Positions 17,925 through 26,811 of a stretch of 64,000 nucleotides of DNA are shown one piece after another. Source of the DNA: Paenibacillus herberti (GTDB lineage Bacteria > Bacillota > Bacilli > Paenibacillales > Paenibacillaceae); contig NZ_NMUQ01000003.1 in assembly GCF_002233675.1 (NCBI RefSeq), positions 246,010 through 310,009 on the forward strand, given 5' to 3'. A program made the translations under genes and the position numbers. The first letter of the stretch is position 1, and every line of letters starts with the position of its first letter. The notes beneath the pieces are model-generated. The model worked only from the letters and a program-made list of their open reading frames with translations. It was not told the origin of the DNA and did no database searches.

Positions 17925-19211
17925 ATGGCGCAACAACAAGCAGCCGTGAATGCGGCGCTGCTGGAGGATCTGGAGTACAGGGGCCTGGTATATCAGGTCA
18001 CGAATCGCGAGGAATTGAGTCAAAAAATGAGCGAGGGCCCGGTGACGCTGTATTGCGGCTTCGACCCGACGGCGGACAGCCTGCACATCGGCAGTCTGCT
18101 CCCGATTTTGATGCTGCGTCGCTTTCAGCAAGCGGGCCATAACTCTATCGCGCTCGTCGGCGGCGGAACCGGCCTGATCGGTGATCCCAGCGGACGCTCC
18201 ACAGAGCGTTCCCTGAACACCGACGATACGGTCGCTGGCTGGACGGAATCGTTGAAGCGCCAGTTGTCGCGCTTCCTGGATTTTGAGACGGAGCAGAATC
18301 CGGCCCAACTCGTCAGCAACTACGACTGGCTCGCTTCGCTCGACATCATCACCTTCCTGCGCGACATCGGCAAAAACTTCACCGTCAACTACATGTTGGC
18401 CAAAGACTCCGTTGATTCACGCCTGGCTAACGGAATTTCCTTCACGGAGTTCAGCTACATGATCCTGCAGGCGTATGACTTCTATAAGCTGAACCGTGAC
18501 CATGGCGTTAACCTGCAGCTCGGCGGCAGCGACCAATGGGGCAATATTACGGCTGGCCTTGATCTTATCGGCAAAACCGGCGGCAGCGGCGCTTACGGCA
18601 TTACGATGCCACTCGTAACTAAAAGCGATGGCAAAAAATTCGGTAAGTCCGAATCCGGAGCTGTTTGGCTGGATCGCTCGAAAACGAGCGCGTACCAATT
18701 CTATCAATTCTGGATCAATACGGATGACAGCGACGTGATCCGTTTCCTGAAATACTTCACGTTCCTCTCCCGCGAAGAGGTAGGGGCGCTGGAAGCTCTC
18801 GTTGCATCGCAGCCGGAGAAACGCGAAGCTCAGCGCGAGCTTGCGCGCCAGGTGACTCGTATCGTGCATGGTGAAGAAGCGGTCGTGAGCGCTGAAAAGA
18901 TTACAGCTGCGCTGTTTTCCGGCGATGTGACTCAACTGAGTGAAGCCGAGCTTGTTGAGGCGCTTCAGGATATGCCTACGACGGTAGTAAGCGGATCCGC
19001 CGAAACAGGCCTAATCGACTTGCTCGTCGAGACGAAGGCAGCTCCTTCGCGCCGTCAGGCGAAGCAAGACATCGAAAGCGGCGCCGTGTACGTGAACGGC
19101 GTTAAGCAAACCAGCATCGATACGGCTTTGACAGCAGAGCATCGCCTGCACGGGCGCTACATCGTGCTGCGCCGCGGCAAGAAAAATTACTACCTGGTGA
19201 AGTTTGAGTAG
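17925..19211 (+). CDS. tyrS: Tyrosyl-tRNA synthetase
   Basis: A 428-residue class I synthetase charging tRNA-Tyr. The start is the ATG at 17925 after GGAGGGATCTAGAG; a longer frame to 17886 overlaps the leader terminator. The HIGH-type motif is DSLHIGSLLP, the second signature is KFGKSESGAVWLD, and a C-terminal S4 RNA-binding domain begins near residue 360 (GLIDLLVETKAAPSRRQAKQ). It matches the usual length of bacterial TyrRS and is controlled by the T-box leader. Confidence 0.98.
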   Translation: MAQQQAAVNAALLEDLEYRGLVYQVTNREELSQKMSEGPVTLYCGFDPTADSLHIGSLLPILMLRRFQQAGHNSIALVGGGTGLIGDPSGRSTERSLNTDDTVAGWTESLKRQLSRFLDFETEQNPAQLVSNYDWLASLDIITFLRDIGKNFTVNYMLAKDSVDSRLANGISFTEFSYMILQAYDFYKLNRDHGVNLQLGGSDQWGNITAGLDLIGKTGGSGAYGITMPLVTKSDGKKFGKSESGAVWLDRSKTSAYQFYQFWINTDDSDVIRFLKYFTFLSREEVGALEALVASQPEKREAQRELARQVTRIVHGEEAVVSAEKITAALFSGDVTQLSEAELVEALQDMPTTVVSGSAETGLIDLLVETKAAPSRRQAKQDIESGAVYVNGVKQTSIDTALTAEHRLHGRYIVLRRGKKNYYLVKFE

Positions 19212-19500
19212 AGTAGGGTTTAAGGCGTAGGACCTGAGCAGCGGTGCCGCGCGAGAGAGAATTATGTGGGAAAAAGGTGTTCTTCGCTTGATGGCTGGCT
19301 CTCAGCGGGAATGAACAAGACTAACGAAACTGAGCGAGCTTATTTAGCCTCAAAAGGTAGAACTCTCCAGAATTAGGGGGCCAGCCCGTTACATTTTTAG
19401 CTATTTTTTTTGTCAAATAGTGATTCTCAGGTCCGTTGCTCTGACACGAAGGGTTGTAAAGGCGCAAGTTCCAACATTTTTGTGCTCGTAGGTTTAGAAA

Positions 19501-19547
19501 AAGGGTGTCCAATCGTCATGGGAATATGACGAGGACACCCTTTTTTG
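19501..19547 (+). terminator. Rho-independent terminator
   Basis: Stem GGGTGTCC/GGACACCC with an inner CGTCAT/ATGACG stem, followed by TTTTTT. It is the first strong terminator after tyrS on the plus strand. Confidence 0.85.
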
Positions 19548-19592
19548 TCGTTTGTGAAGGTAGGGGGTTCCGCAGATCAGCGGAAATCAATT

Positions 19593-19662
19593 ATGCGCGG
19601 ATGCACCAGTGCACCGATGCGCGGATGCACCAGTGCACCGATGCGCGGATGCACTGGTGCAC
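19593..19662. repeat. 24-bp tandem repeat, about 3 copies
   Basis: The unit ATGCGCGGATGCACCAGTGC plus four bases recurs at 19593, 19617 and 19641. Each copy carries the small inverted repeat TGCAC-CA-GTGCA. The third copy has the centre inverted (CACTGGTG). No coding role is apparent. Confidence 0.85.
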
Positions 19663-19788
19663 GTATATGCTCCTTGCATAGACGCAATCGTGCGCCGGTA
19701 TCGCACTAGCTTCACACAAGCCCCACACAAGCCCCATACAAGCTCCGCACTAGCTCCGCACTAGCTCCGCACCTATACGGGCAACACG

Positions 19789-20964
19789 TTAAACCAAGCC
19801 GAACTCGCGTCCGACTTTGAGCAGCGCTTGGCGCGCGAACTCCAGGTCGTCGGCCGTGTGCGAGGCGGTGATGATGAAGCGTACGCGGCCTTTGTCGGCG
19901 GCGACCGTCGGGAAGACGATGCCTGGAGCGAATACGCCTTCCTCAAGTAGCCTTGCTGCAAAGGCCATCGTCCGGGCGGAATCGCCGATAACGATTGGGA
20001 TGATCGGCGTTTCGCTGGCGCCGGTGTCAAAGCCGTCCGCTTGCAGCTGCGAACGGAAAGCATTCGCTGATGCCCACATCCGCTCACCAAGCTCGGGACT
20101 TGTCCGCAGCACACGAATTGCTTCCAGACAGCTGGCAGCAACGGCCGGTGTCTGGGAGGTGCTGAACAGGAACGGGCGCGCTTTGTGAATGAGATATTCC
20201 TTCAGCTCGCGGCTGCCGGCAACGTAACCGCCGACTACACCGACGGCTTTGGACAGCGTGCCGATCTGGATATGCACCCGGCCGTGCAGGCCAAAATGAT
20301 CCGTTGTACCTTTGCCGCAATGGCCAAGTACACCGCTGGCATGAGCATCGTCGATACAGACGATGGCATCGTAACGTTCCGCCAGCTCTACGATCTGCGG
20401 CATTGGCGCGATGTCGCCGTCCATGCTGAACACGCCGTCGGTGACGATGAAGCGTGACCGATAGCTGGACGCACCACGCAGAGCTTCTTCCAGGCTGTCC
20501 ATATCTTTATGCTTGTAAATCTTGCGCGTTGCCTTGGTCAATCGAATGCCGTCGATGATGCTGGCATGGTTCAGTTCGTCGCTGATGACGACGTCTTCCG
20601 CGCCGAGCAGCGTACCGAAAACGCCCTGATTTGTCGTAAAGCCGGACTGGAACACGAGCGCGGCTTCCGTTCCTTTGAATGCGGCGAGCTCTTGCTCCAG
20701 CTGATCGTGAATGTCCATCGTACCGGAGATTGTGCGGACGGATCCAGCTCCAACGCCGTATTTTTGCGTAGCTTCGATGGCTGCTTGTTTCAGTCGGGGG
20801 TGGTCGGTCAAGCCGAGATAGTTGTTCGACGCCATCTGCAGCACGCGCCGTCCGCCCATTTCCATCCACGATCCCGAGCCGCTCTCCCATATGGCGGGCA
20901 GCCGGTACCGTCCCTGCTGCTTCAACTGCTCCAGCTCTTCGCTGAGCCTCTCCAATCCTGCCAT
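19789..20964 (-). CDS. kbl: Glycine C-acetyltransferase (2-amino-3-ketobutyrate CoA ligase)
   Basis: PLP enzyme of 391 residues that splits 2-amino-3-ketobutyrate with CoA into glycine and acetyl-CoA, the second step of threonine catabolism. I start at the ATG at 20964, 8 bp after AAGGAG; a GTG at 20973 directly abuts that site. Family marks are MASNNYLGLTDHPRLK, the cofactor-contacting DELNHASIIDG and DDAHASGVLG, and the PLP-lysine segment IGTLSKAVGVVGGYV. It follows tdh in the same direction, so the pathway is encoded as a unit. Confidence 0.95.
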   Translation of the reverse strand: MAGLERLSEELEQLKQQGRYRLPAIWESGSGSWMEMGGRRVLQMASNNYLGLTDHPRLKQAAIEATQKYGVGAGSVRTISGTMDIHDQLEQELAAFKGTEAALVFQSGFTTNQGVFGTLLGAEDVVISDELNHASIIDGIRLTKATRKIYKHKDMDSLEEALRGASSYRSRFIVTDGVFSMDGDIAPMPQIVELAERYDAIVCIDDAHASGVLGHCGKGTTDHFGLHGRVHIQIGTLSKAVGVVGGYVAGSRELKEYLIHKARPFLFSTSQTPAVAASCLEAIRVLRTSPELGERMWASANAFRSQLQADGFDTGASETPIIPIVIGDSARTMAFAARLLEEGVFAPGIVFPTVAADKGRVRFIITASHTADDLEFARQALLKVGREFGLV

Positions 20965-20982
20965 GCGATCCACTCCTTCTAC

Positions 20983-22026
20983 CTAATGCTTAAACACAAT
21001 TTTAGCGCATTGCCCTGAGCTCATCAGCTCGAATGCTTCCTCATAGCGGTCGAGTGTGAACGTGTGGTCAACCAGCGACGATAGGTCGATCCGTCCGGCG
21101 TCCAGCAGCCCTTTGATCTGGTGCCAGGTTTGGTACATTCTTCTTCCTGTAATGCCATATACCTGCAGCCCTTTGAAAATAATATGGCGTCCCAAATCGA
21201 TAGGTACCGCCTTGGAGGGGATGCCCAGCAGGGACACGCGTCCAGCGTTTGACATCGCTTCCAACAAACTGTTGATCGCTTGAGGGCTGCCGGACATCTC
21301 CAGGCCAACCTCGATTCCGGCTCCTCCCGTGAGGCGTCGCAGCTCGGCAGCCATGTCTTTGCCAGGAGTAGGTTTCACGCATTCGTCGGCGCCAAGGGAA
21401 GCGGCCATGCCGAGTCGATAGTCATGCAAATCAACGGCAATGATGCGTCCAGCTCCAACGGCTTTGGCGACTTGGATTGCCATGAGGCCGATCGGGCCGC
21501 AGCCGATCACAGCTACAGAACGGCCGACGATATCACCGGAGAGTACCGTATGAACCGCATTGCCGAGCGGGTCCTGCAGGCAAGCTAGCTCATGGGGCAT
21601 GGAGGGATCGTTATGAATAATGTTGACGGCCTTAGTTACGGCGTAATCGGCAAAACAACCCGGAGCACTAATGCCAAAGCTGCGCGTATTGGGGCAGACA
21701 TGGGCGTTGCCGGAGCGGCATTGCTTGCAAGTGCCGCATACGATATGGCCCTCGGCCGATACATGATCCCCGGGAAGGATGCCTCTGACAGCGCTACCAA
21801 CCTCATCCACGATGCCGGCGAACTCGTGGCCGAACACGTTTGGTGTGATTACATTTTGCTCCGCCCATTCGTCCCAGTGATAAATATGCATATCCGTGCC
21901 GCAAATCGAGCTTGCTTTGACGCGGATCCGCACCTCATCTGAGGCAATCGCGGGTATTGGGAGCTCCATCAACACGGCTCCTGCCTTGCGTTCGGCCTTC
22001 ACGAGGCCAGTCATTCTGGTAGACAT
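20983..22026 (-). CDS. tdh: L-threonine 3-dehydrogenase
   Basis: Zinc-dependent medium-chain dehydrogenase of 347 residues that oxidises threonine to 2-amino-3-ketobutyrate with NAD. Started at the ATG at 22026, 8 bp after AAGGAG. Catalytic zinc site CGTDMHIYHWDEW and GHEFAG, structural zinc cysteines in CGTCKQCRSGNAHVC, and the nucleotide motif GCGPIGLMAIQVAKAVGAG are all present. It is the first gene of the tdh-kbl pair. An operator-like palindrome overlaps its promoter, and an XRE-cupin regulator gene lies just upstream. Confidence 0.95.
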   Translation of the reverse strand: MSTRMTGLVKAERKAGAVLMELPIPAIASDEVRIRVKASSICGTDMHIYHWDEWAEQNVITPNVFGHEFAGIVDEVGSAVRGILPGDHVSAEGHIVCGTCKQCRSGNAHVCPNTRSFGISAPGCFADYAVTKAVNIIHNDPSMPHELACLQDPLGNAVHTVLSGDIVGRSVAVIGCGPIGLMAIQVAKAVGAGRIIAVDLHDYRLGMAASLGADECVKPTPGKDMAAELRRLTGGAGIEVGLEMSGSPQAINSLLEAMSNAGRVSLLGIPSKAVPIDLGRHIIFKGLQVYGITGRRMYQTWHQIKGLLDAGRIDLSSLVDHTFTLDRYEEAFELMSSGQCAKIVFKH

Positions 22027-22054
22027 GCCGAATTCTCCTTTTGAGAAGTTATAC

Positions 22055-22086
22055 ATTATAACGAATATATGTTCACTATAAAGAAC
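22055..22086 (-). promoter_or_regulatory. tdh promoter with operator-like inverted repeat
   Basis: On the minus strand a perfect -10 box TATAAT (22060-22055) lies about 29 bp before the tdh start. The inverted repeat GTTC-N8-GAAC (22071-22086) covers the -35 position, where a repressor would block polymerase. The -35 itself (CTTTAT) is weak. The neighbouring XRE-cupin protein is the obvious candidate binder, which is inference. Confidence 0.5.
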
Positions 22087-22133
22087 GCTTGTGTATGTAA
22101 TATTATATTAGCGAGAGTGGTTTTGTAAACAAC

Positions 22134-22157
22134 AAAAAGAGGCCCCGGAGGGACCTC
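22134..22157 (-). terminator. Terminator of the XRE-cupin gene
   Basis: On the minus strand the sequence GAGGTCCC-TCCG-GGGCCTC is followed by TTTTT, 15 bp after the stop of the gene at 22172-22726. It separates that gene from tdh. Confidence 0.75.
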
Positions 22158-22171
22158 AAATTGGACTGATT

Positions 22172-22726
22172 TTAGAACGGATAACGAATGACGCTTTGCA
22201 ACTCGACTTCTTCTTCGGTCTCGTTGTGATAGGCATGGGATTGGTCAGCACTGAAACGGATGGCATCGCCGCAAGAGGCGGTGTACCATTCACTGCCAAC
22301 GCGTAGGCGCAGCATGCCTTTGGTGACGGTGACATGTTCCTCAACGCCCTCATGATGAGGCTCGGCTTCATAAGCGCAGCCCGGTTGCATGAGGACACGG
22401 TAAATTTCAAAACGAGATTCGTCGGTATAAGGGAACAGCGGATAGCTAACATAACGCCCATCATCAGTAGCAATCGGACTGACATCCGCAGAGCGGATAA
22501 GCGAAACAAAGGAGCGATCCTCCTCAATGAGATCGGTGACGGACACCCGCAGACCGCTGGCAATTTTCCATAACACCGTAATGGTCGGATTGGAGTCCGC
22601 ACGTTCGATCTGCGCTAGCATCGTTTTGCTGACGCTGGTCAGCTCCGACAGCTTGTCGAGACTATGGCCTCTGGATTTGCGGATTCTCTTGAGGTTGCGG
22701 GCAACTCGAAGTACCATCGTATCCAT
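22172..22726 (-). CDS. XRE-family regulator with cupin domain
   Basis: A 184-residue regulator from the ATG at 22726, 6 bp after GGAGG. An N-terminal helix-turn-helix (residues about 8-65, LDKLSELTSVSKTMLAQIER) is joined to a C-terminal cupin barrel (EPHHEGVEEHVTVTKG, then ADQSHAYHNETEEEVEL). Such two-domain repressors bind a small metabolite in the cupin. It lies upstream of tdh-kbl on the same strand, separated by its own terminator. Control of threonine degradation is plausible but unproven. Confidence 0.9.
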   Translation of the reverse strand: MDTMVLRVARNLKRIRKSRGHSLDKLSELTSVSKTMLAQIERADSNPTITVLWKIASGLRVSVTDLIEEDRSFVSLIRSADVSPIATDDGRYVSYPLFPYTDESRFEIYRVLMQPGCAYEAEPHHEGVEEHVTVTKGMLRLRVGSEWYTASCGDAIRFSADQSHAYHNETEEEVELQSVIRYPF

Positions 22727-22824
22727 GAGACACCTCCGTGCAAAGTAATCCTTATTCTACCACGATGAAGCGGTGTCGCGTCAACGGTATCTTTATATAA
22801 TGAGGGAAGCGAGTTTCCTCTCGG

Positions 22825-23472
22825 CTATCGTGCAGCTCGCCGCTGCTTTAGCTCCTCCAGAGTGGCGCGGATGGTGATGCAGAGCGCATCATGCAGCATG
22901 TTTTGGGGAAGCGTCGGCAGGCCCGGCTTGTCCAGAGCCATCTCTGTCGACGCCGGGAAATGGACAAAGCCGGCCAGAATATCCAAGTTGTTCTGCTGGA
23001 TGTGGTGGAGCGCGGCGTACATAGTGTTGTTGCAAATGAATGTGCCTGCCGTATCGGAAATGGCCGACGGAATACAGGCCTGTCTCAGTTCCTGGACGAT
23101 CCGGCGGATGGGAAGCGTGGAGAACAGCCCATCCGGGCCTTCGTCCATGATCGGCTCCTCTTGCGGACGGGCACCGGAATTATCGCCATATAGAGCTTCC
23201 GCAGGAACATCCATGATGTTGACGGCGATGCGCTCAGGAGTCACGGAAGTTCGCCCTGCAGCGAGTCCGCAGCAGATGACGGCGTCCGGCTTCAGCCGAT
23301 CGATAGCTCCAGTGAGCCGATCACCGCATTCTATAAAGTTGACTGGCAATAGCAGCGGATGAATGACCGTTCCGGCAAAACTTTCCTCCTGAATGGAGGC
23401 CATCAACTGCTCGGTCGGATTGATTCGGCTTCCCCCGAAGGGCTCAAAACCGGTGACTAAAAGAACTGGCAT
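22825..23472 (-). CDS. pcp: Pyroglutamyl-peptidase I
   Basis: Cytoplasmic cysteine peptidase of 215 residues, the standard family length, that removes N-terminal pyroglutamate from peptides. The start is the ATG at 23472, 8 bp after AAAGGAG; the longer frame lacks a site. VLLVTGFEPFGG is the family opening, the catalytic Glu lies in TPERIAVNIMD, the Cys in AGTFICNNTMY and the His in GFVHFP. It is transcribed divergently from the hydrolase gene at 23635. Confidence 0.95.
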   Translation of the reverse strand: MPVLLVTGFEPFGGSRINPTEQLMASIQEESFAGTVIHPLLLPVNFIECGDRLTGAIDRLKPDAVICCGLAAGRTSVTPERIAVNIMDVPAEALYGDNSGARPQEEPIMDEGPDGLFSTLPIRRIVQELRQACIPSAISDTAGTFICNNTMYAALHHIQQNNLDILAGFVHFPASTEMALDKPGLPTLPQNMLHDALCITIRATLEELKQRRAAR

Positions 23473-23634
23473 AGATTCGACTCCTTTCCCAATTATTTCA
23501 TTATCCCATGAACGTCGAGGGCATTCCAAGAGAAGCTGCCGAATAACGGTCTCCATGGCTTATCCGATTGCTCACACCTAAGAGAGGTTATACCTATAAT
23601 AGAAATATGAACGGGCGGAAGGAGTGTCACGCCG

Positions 23635-24477
23635 ATGAAAAGCGAGGAGCTAAAGTGGACCTGTCAGGACGGCGTCCACATTCATGGCCGCCGCTGGCTG
23701 CCGGATCAACAATCGATAAAGGCTGCAGTAGGCATCGTGCACGGTCTCGGGGAGCATAGCGGCGCTTATGATCATGTGGCGGAGTGGTTCACGGAACGCG
23801 GTTATGCCGTATTCGGCTTTGACCAGCGGGGTCATGGGCGGACGGAAGGCCGCAGGGGCGATTGTCCTGGTTACGGATCATTGCTGGAGCCAGTGGAGCT
23901 GCTGACGCAGGAAATGAAGAAGAGCTGTGGGGACGTGCCGCAGTTTCTATTCAGTCATAGTATGGGTGGGAATTTGACGCTTAACTATGTGCTTAGGCAT
24001 GCTCCGCCGCTGGCAGGAGCTGTTGCTGCCGGACCGTGGCTTAAGCTTGCTGCTGCTCCGCCTCCTTTGCCGCTGCTGTGGGGGCGTCTTCAGGAAAAAA
24101 TACGACGGGATTATCGTTATCCGCAAGCCAACATGCGCGGTACCTCCGACCCGGATATGCTGCGCCGATATAACGAGGACCCGCTGCGCCATGGACGGAT
24201 TACGCTGCGCACGTTCAGCGGAGTGAGTCAGGCCGGCCGCTGGGCGCTGCGGCATGCTCATGAATTGAAGGTGCCGCTGCTGCTCATGCACGGTGATGCA
24301 GACCGCGTTACCTCTTGCCGGGCAAGCCGCAGCTTTGCCGCCCGCGCTGGCAGGCGCTGCACTTACCGCGAGTGGCCCGGCTTCCGGCATGAGTTGCATA
24401 CGGAGGCTGGCCGACAGGAAGTGCTGGCCTATGCGCTGGATTGGATGGAGGAGCGTCGCGAGCTGGCGGAGTCTTGA
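23635..24477 (+). CDS. Alpha/beta hydrolase (monoacylglycerol lipase-like)
   Basis: A 280-residue serine hydrolase of the Hydrolase_4 type. The oxyanion region is VHGLGEHSGAYDHVAEW, then GFDQRGHGRTEG, and the nucleophile elbow is FSHSMGGNLT (Ser in the usual G-H-S-M-G-G position, with Ser replacing the first Gly). A late Asp (MHGDADRVTS) and His (GFRHELH) complete the triad. This pattern is common in lysophospholipases and monoacylglycerol lipases. Substrate unknown. Confidence 0.87.
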   Translation: MKSEELKWTCQDGVHIHGRRWLPDQQSIKAAVGIVHGLGEHSGAYDHVAEWFTERGYAVFGFDQRGHGRTEGRRGDCPGYGSLLEPVELLTQEMKKSCGDVPQFLFSHSMGGNLTLNYVLRHAPPLAGAVAAGPWLKLAAAPPPLPLLWGRLQEKIRRDYRYPQANMRGTSDPDMLRRYNEDPLRHGRITLRTFSGVSQAGRWALRHAHELKVPLLLMHGDADRVTSCRASRSFAARAGRRCTYREWPGFRHELHTEAGRQEVLAYALDWMEERRELAES

Positions 24478-24551
24478 AGCTCAGCAGGGTGTAGGCGAAG
24501 GAAGCCCTGAGGACAGCTGACGGTGTCTTAAGGCTGGATGAATGGATGGAT

Positions 24552-24598
24552 GAACGCCCTGGAGGATTGCCTTCCGGGGTGTTTATTTATTTTAAGAC
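24552..24598 (+). terminator. Terminator after the first hydrolase gene
   Basis: Stem AACGCCCTGGAGG-ATTG-CCTTCCGGGGTGTT with one or two mismatches, followed by a T-rich stretch TTTATTTATTTT. Confidence 0.65.
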
Positions 24599-24672
24599 AG
24601 CTCCAATGCTGACAGACTGTTGTCAGGGACTCTTTGTTATTCTAAATTTAGGATAAAAAGGAGGGCGATGGA

Positions 24673-25494
24673 GTGAAAGCGGAAACGTCAGGACAAACGA
24701 TAGAGCTGTCGAATGGGAAAGTATGGGCTGTAGTATCGGGTGAAGAGGTCAAAGGTACGGTGTTAATGTTCCACGCGGCGATGGCCGACAGCAGCATGTG
24801 GGACAGCGCTGTTCCAGCACTGAACGGGGCAGGGTATCGGACCGTGCGCTTTGACATGCCTGGCATGGGGCAATCGGAACTCCCGTCTGGCGAGTACACC
24901 GTTTATGAAACGGCTAAGGAGATGCTCGACAAGCTCGCGATCGAACGAGTAGCGCTTGTCGGCGTGTCTGCGGGCAGCCACTGCGCGATGGAGTTCGCGA
25001 TCGCTTATCCGGAGAGAACGGAGAAGCTTGTGCTGGTGAACGGCAGTGTTTTTGGCTCTGGGCTCGAGTATTCACAACAGATGCAGCAGGATGATGCCAA
25101 GTTCGCAGAGATAATCGAAACGGGCAATATAGCCGAGGCGGCTCGCGTGTGGACCGAGATGTGGTTGGACGGTCCGGGACAAGACGAATCTCGGGTGAAT
25201 CCGGAAGTTCGACAAGCTTTTATCCGGTATATGGAAGAGCGCTTACCTAGCATGATGACTTATCGTTACCCGAATATGATGACGGATTTAATTGAGCGTC
25301 TGCCGGAGCTTAAAATTCCAGTGGTGAGCCTATCCGGTGCATTAGACTATTCCGATACATTCCAGCTTCTTCCTCTGCTAGAACAGGGTATTCGAGACTG
25401 GAGAGGAGTTACGCTGGCAGACTCCGCGCACTTCCCGATGCTGGATGATCCCGATAATCTGAACCGGGAAATGATTGCTTTTTTGAACGAATAG
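24673..25494 (+). CDS. Alpha/beta hydrolase
   Basis: A 273-residue hydrolase from GTG 24673, 8 bp after AAGGAGG. FHAAMADSSMWDS marks the oxyanion loop, VRFDMPGMGQSELP the following strand, and VGVSAGSHCAMEFA the nucleophile Ser elbow. A C-terminal His in LADSAHFPMLDDP closes the triad. It belongs to the broad group of small esterases and C-C hydrolases. No neighbour hints at the substrate. Confidence 0.85.
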   Translation: MKAETSGQTIELSNGKVWAVVSGEEVKGTVLMFHAAMADSSMWDSAVPALNGAGYRTVRFDMPGMGQSELPSGEYTVYETAKEMLDKLAIERVALVGVSAGSHCAMEFAIAYPERTEKLVLVNGSVFGSGLEYSQQMQQDDAKFAEIIETGNIAEAARVWTEMWLDGPGQDESRVNPEVRQAFIRYMEERLPSMMTYRYPNMMTDLIERLPELKIPVVSLSGALDYSDTFQLLPLLEQGIRDWRGVTLADSAHFPMLDDPDNLNREMIAFLNE

Positions 25495-25557
25495 CCTTAC
25501 CCGTCATGCCGTCTTACACTGCCACATAGACTTTAGGCAGAGGAGGCGGCTTTATCT

Positions 25558-26811
25558 ATGAAGACAAGCATCATCATCCTCACACATAACCAATTGGAGT
25601 ACACGCTTCGCTGTCTGGACAGCATCAACCGCCATACGGAGGACTACGAGCTGATTCTCGTCGACAACGGCTCAACGGACGGGACGGCGGAGCTGCTGCT
25701 CAAAAGCTCTTTCAAGACGGTACTTAATCCGGGCAATGAAGGTTTTGCTAAGGGCTGCAATCAGGGGCTGGCACTGGCGGAAGGTGATACCGTCCTATTT
25801 CTGAATAATGACGTCGTGGTCACTCCGGGCTGGCTGACGGCGATGCATCGGCTGCTGGAGAACGAGCCTTTATGCGGGATGGTCGGGCCTGTCTCGAACT
25901 ATGTGAGCGGTCCCCAGCAAGTACATGCCGGATACGGTCCAGGGCTAGCGGGATTGGAGGCTTTCGCGGCCGAGCGCTCGCAAATTTGGCATGGCCACTT
26001 CTGGGAGATGCCAAGGCTGGTCGGCTTTTGCCTGCTGCTGCGGCGATCACTAGCGCTGGAACTAGGCGGTTTCGATGAACGGTATGGGCTTGGCAACTAC
26101 GAGGATGACGATTTATGCATGAGGGTGCGCAATGGAGGCTGGCGCCTGCTGACGGCATGCGATTCTTTTATTCATCATTACGGCCATGTGACGATGAATT
26201 CGTTGGAAGAGTTTGACCTGCCGATGCTGCTAGAGCGCAATAAAGCGATTGCCAACGCCAAATGGGGCGAGGATCTCGTGGAATTGCTGTACCGCAGAGT
26301 GCCAACGCTCAGTTGCTCGATCGGAACCGGTGATGATGCTAATGAGGCAAGTTTGAACCAGACTTTGAACAGCATAAAAGGATTTGCGGATGAAATCATG
26401 CTCATCCATCACGGAAGCGACAACAGCTGGGAGACAGTGTGGCGTGCCGGACAGCAGCGGGATATCAAAACGGTGCGCACGAGCCAGCGCGGCGAGCCCG
26501 CCGCTGCGGAGGCTGCAATTCGCCAATCTGGGCGCGAATATGCACTGTGGCTGCGCGCCGGCGAGGAGCTTTTGCCGGAAGAGGGACGCCGATTCCTGAC
26601 GCTGCGCCGGAAGCTTCCTGCTGGAACGGCGCTTGTATCGCTGCAATTATCGAGTGGCGGAAGCGCAGTGCGGATGGCGCTTGTCGCGGCGATGCCCGTA
26701 TGGGATCCGAGGGCTGGTGGATACGCGGTGGCAGCTGCCGCGAGCAGCAGCGGAGCTGTGGAGGCACCAATCATGCTTTCCGTATCGAGCTCTAGGGAGG
26801 GGCTGCCATGA
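25558..26811 (+). CDS. Family 2 glycosyltransferase
   Basis: A 417-residue protein whose first 250 residues are a complete GT2 domain: SIIILTHNQLEYTLRCLDSI, the nucleotide-binding VDNGSTDGT, the metal-binding FLNNDVVVTPGW, and GNYEDDDLCMRVRNGG near the acceptor site. Residues about 255-350 resemble the opening of a second GT2 module (SLNQTLNSIKGFADEIML) but lack its metal motif. Its stop overlaps the start of the next glycosyltransferase gene by 4 bp, so the two are translationally coupled. They probably decorate a surface glycan or glycoprotein. Confidence 0.88.
   Translation: MKTSIIILTHNQLEYTLRCLDSINRHTEDYELILVDNGSTDGTAELLLKSSFKTVLNPGNEGFAKGCNQGLALAEGDTVLFLNNDVVVTPGWLTAMHRLLENEPLCGMVGPVSNYVSGPQQVHAGYGPGLAGLEAFAAERSQIWHGHFWEMPRLVGFCLLLRRSLALELGGFDERYGLGNYEDDDLCMRVRNGGWRLLTACDSFIHHYGHVTMNSLEEFDLPMLLERNKAIANAKWGEDLVELLYRRVPTLSCSIGTGDDANEASLNQTLNSIKGFADEIMLIHHGSDNSWETVWRAGQQRDIKTVRTSQRGEPAAAEAAIRQSGREYALWLRAGEELLPEEGRRFLTLRRKLPAGTALVSLQLSSGGSAVRMALVAAMPVWDPRAGGYAVAAAASSSGAVEAPIMLSVSSSREGLP

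Larger units (their letters stand above)
19212..19788. other. Intergenic region with terminator and short repeats
   Basis: About 580 bp between convergent tyrS and kbl. It holds a strong terminator (19501-19547), a 24-bp tandem repeat (19593-19662) and a run of variants of CTCCGCACTAG near 19735-19770. The 290 bp just after tyrS contain no gene I can support. One minus-strand frame there (19321-19512) lacks a ribosome site. Confidence 0.6.

Noticed and set aside
19321-19512. A 63-residue minus-strand frame after tyrS
   Set aside because: No ribosome site, and the frame begins inside the plus-strand terminator. It may be part of an intergenic repeat, which only a genome search could show.
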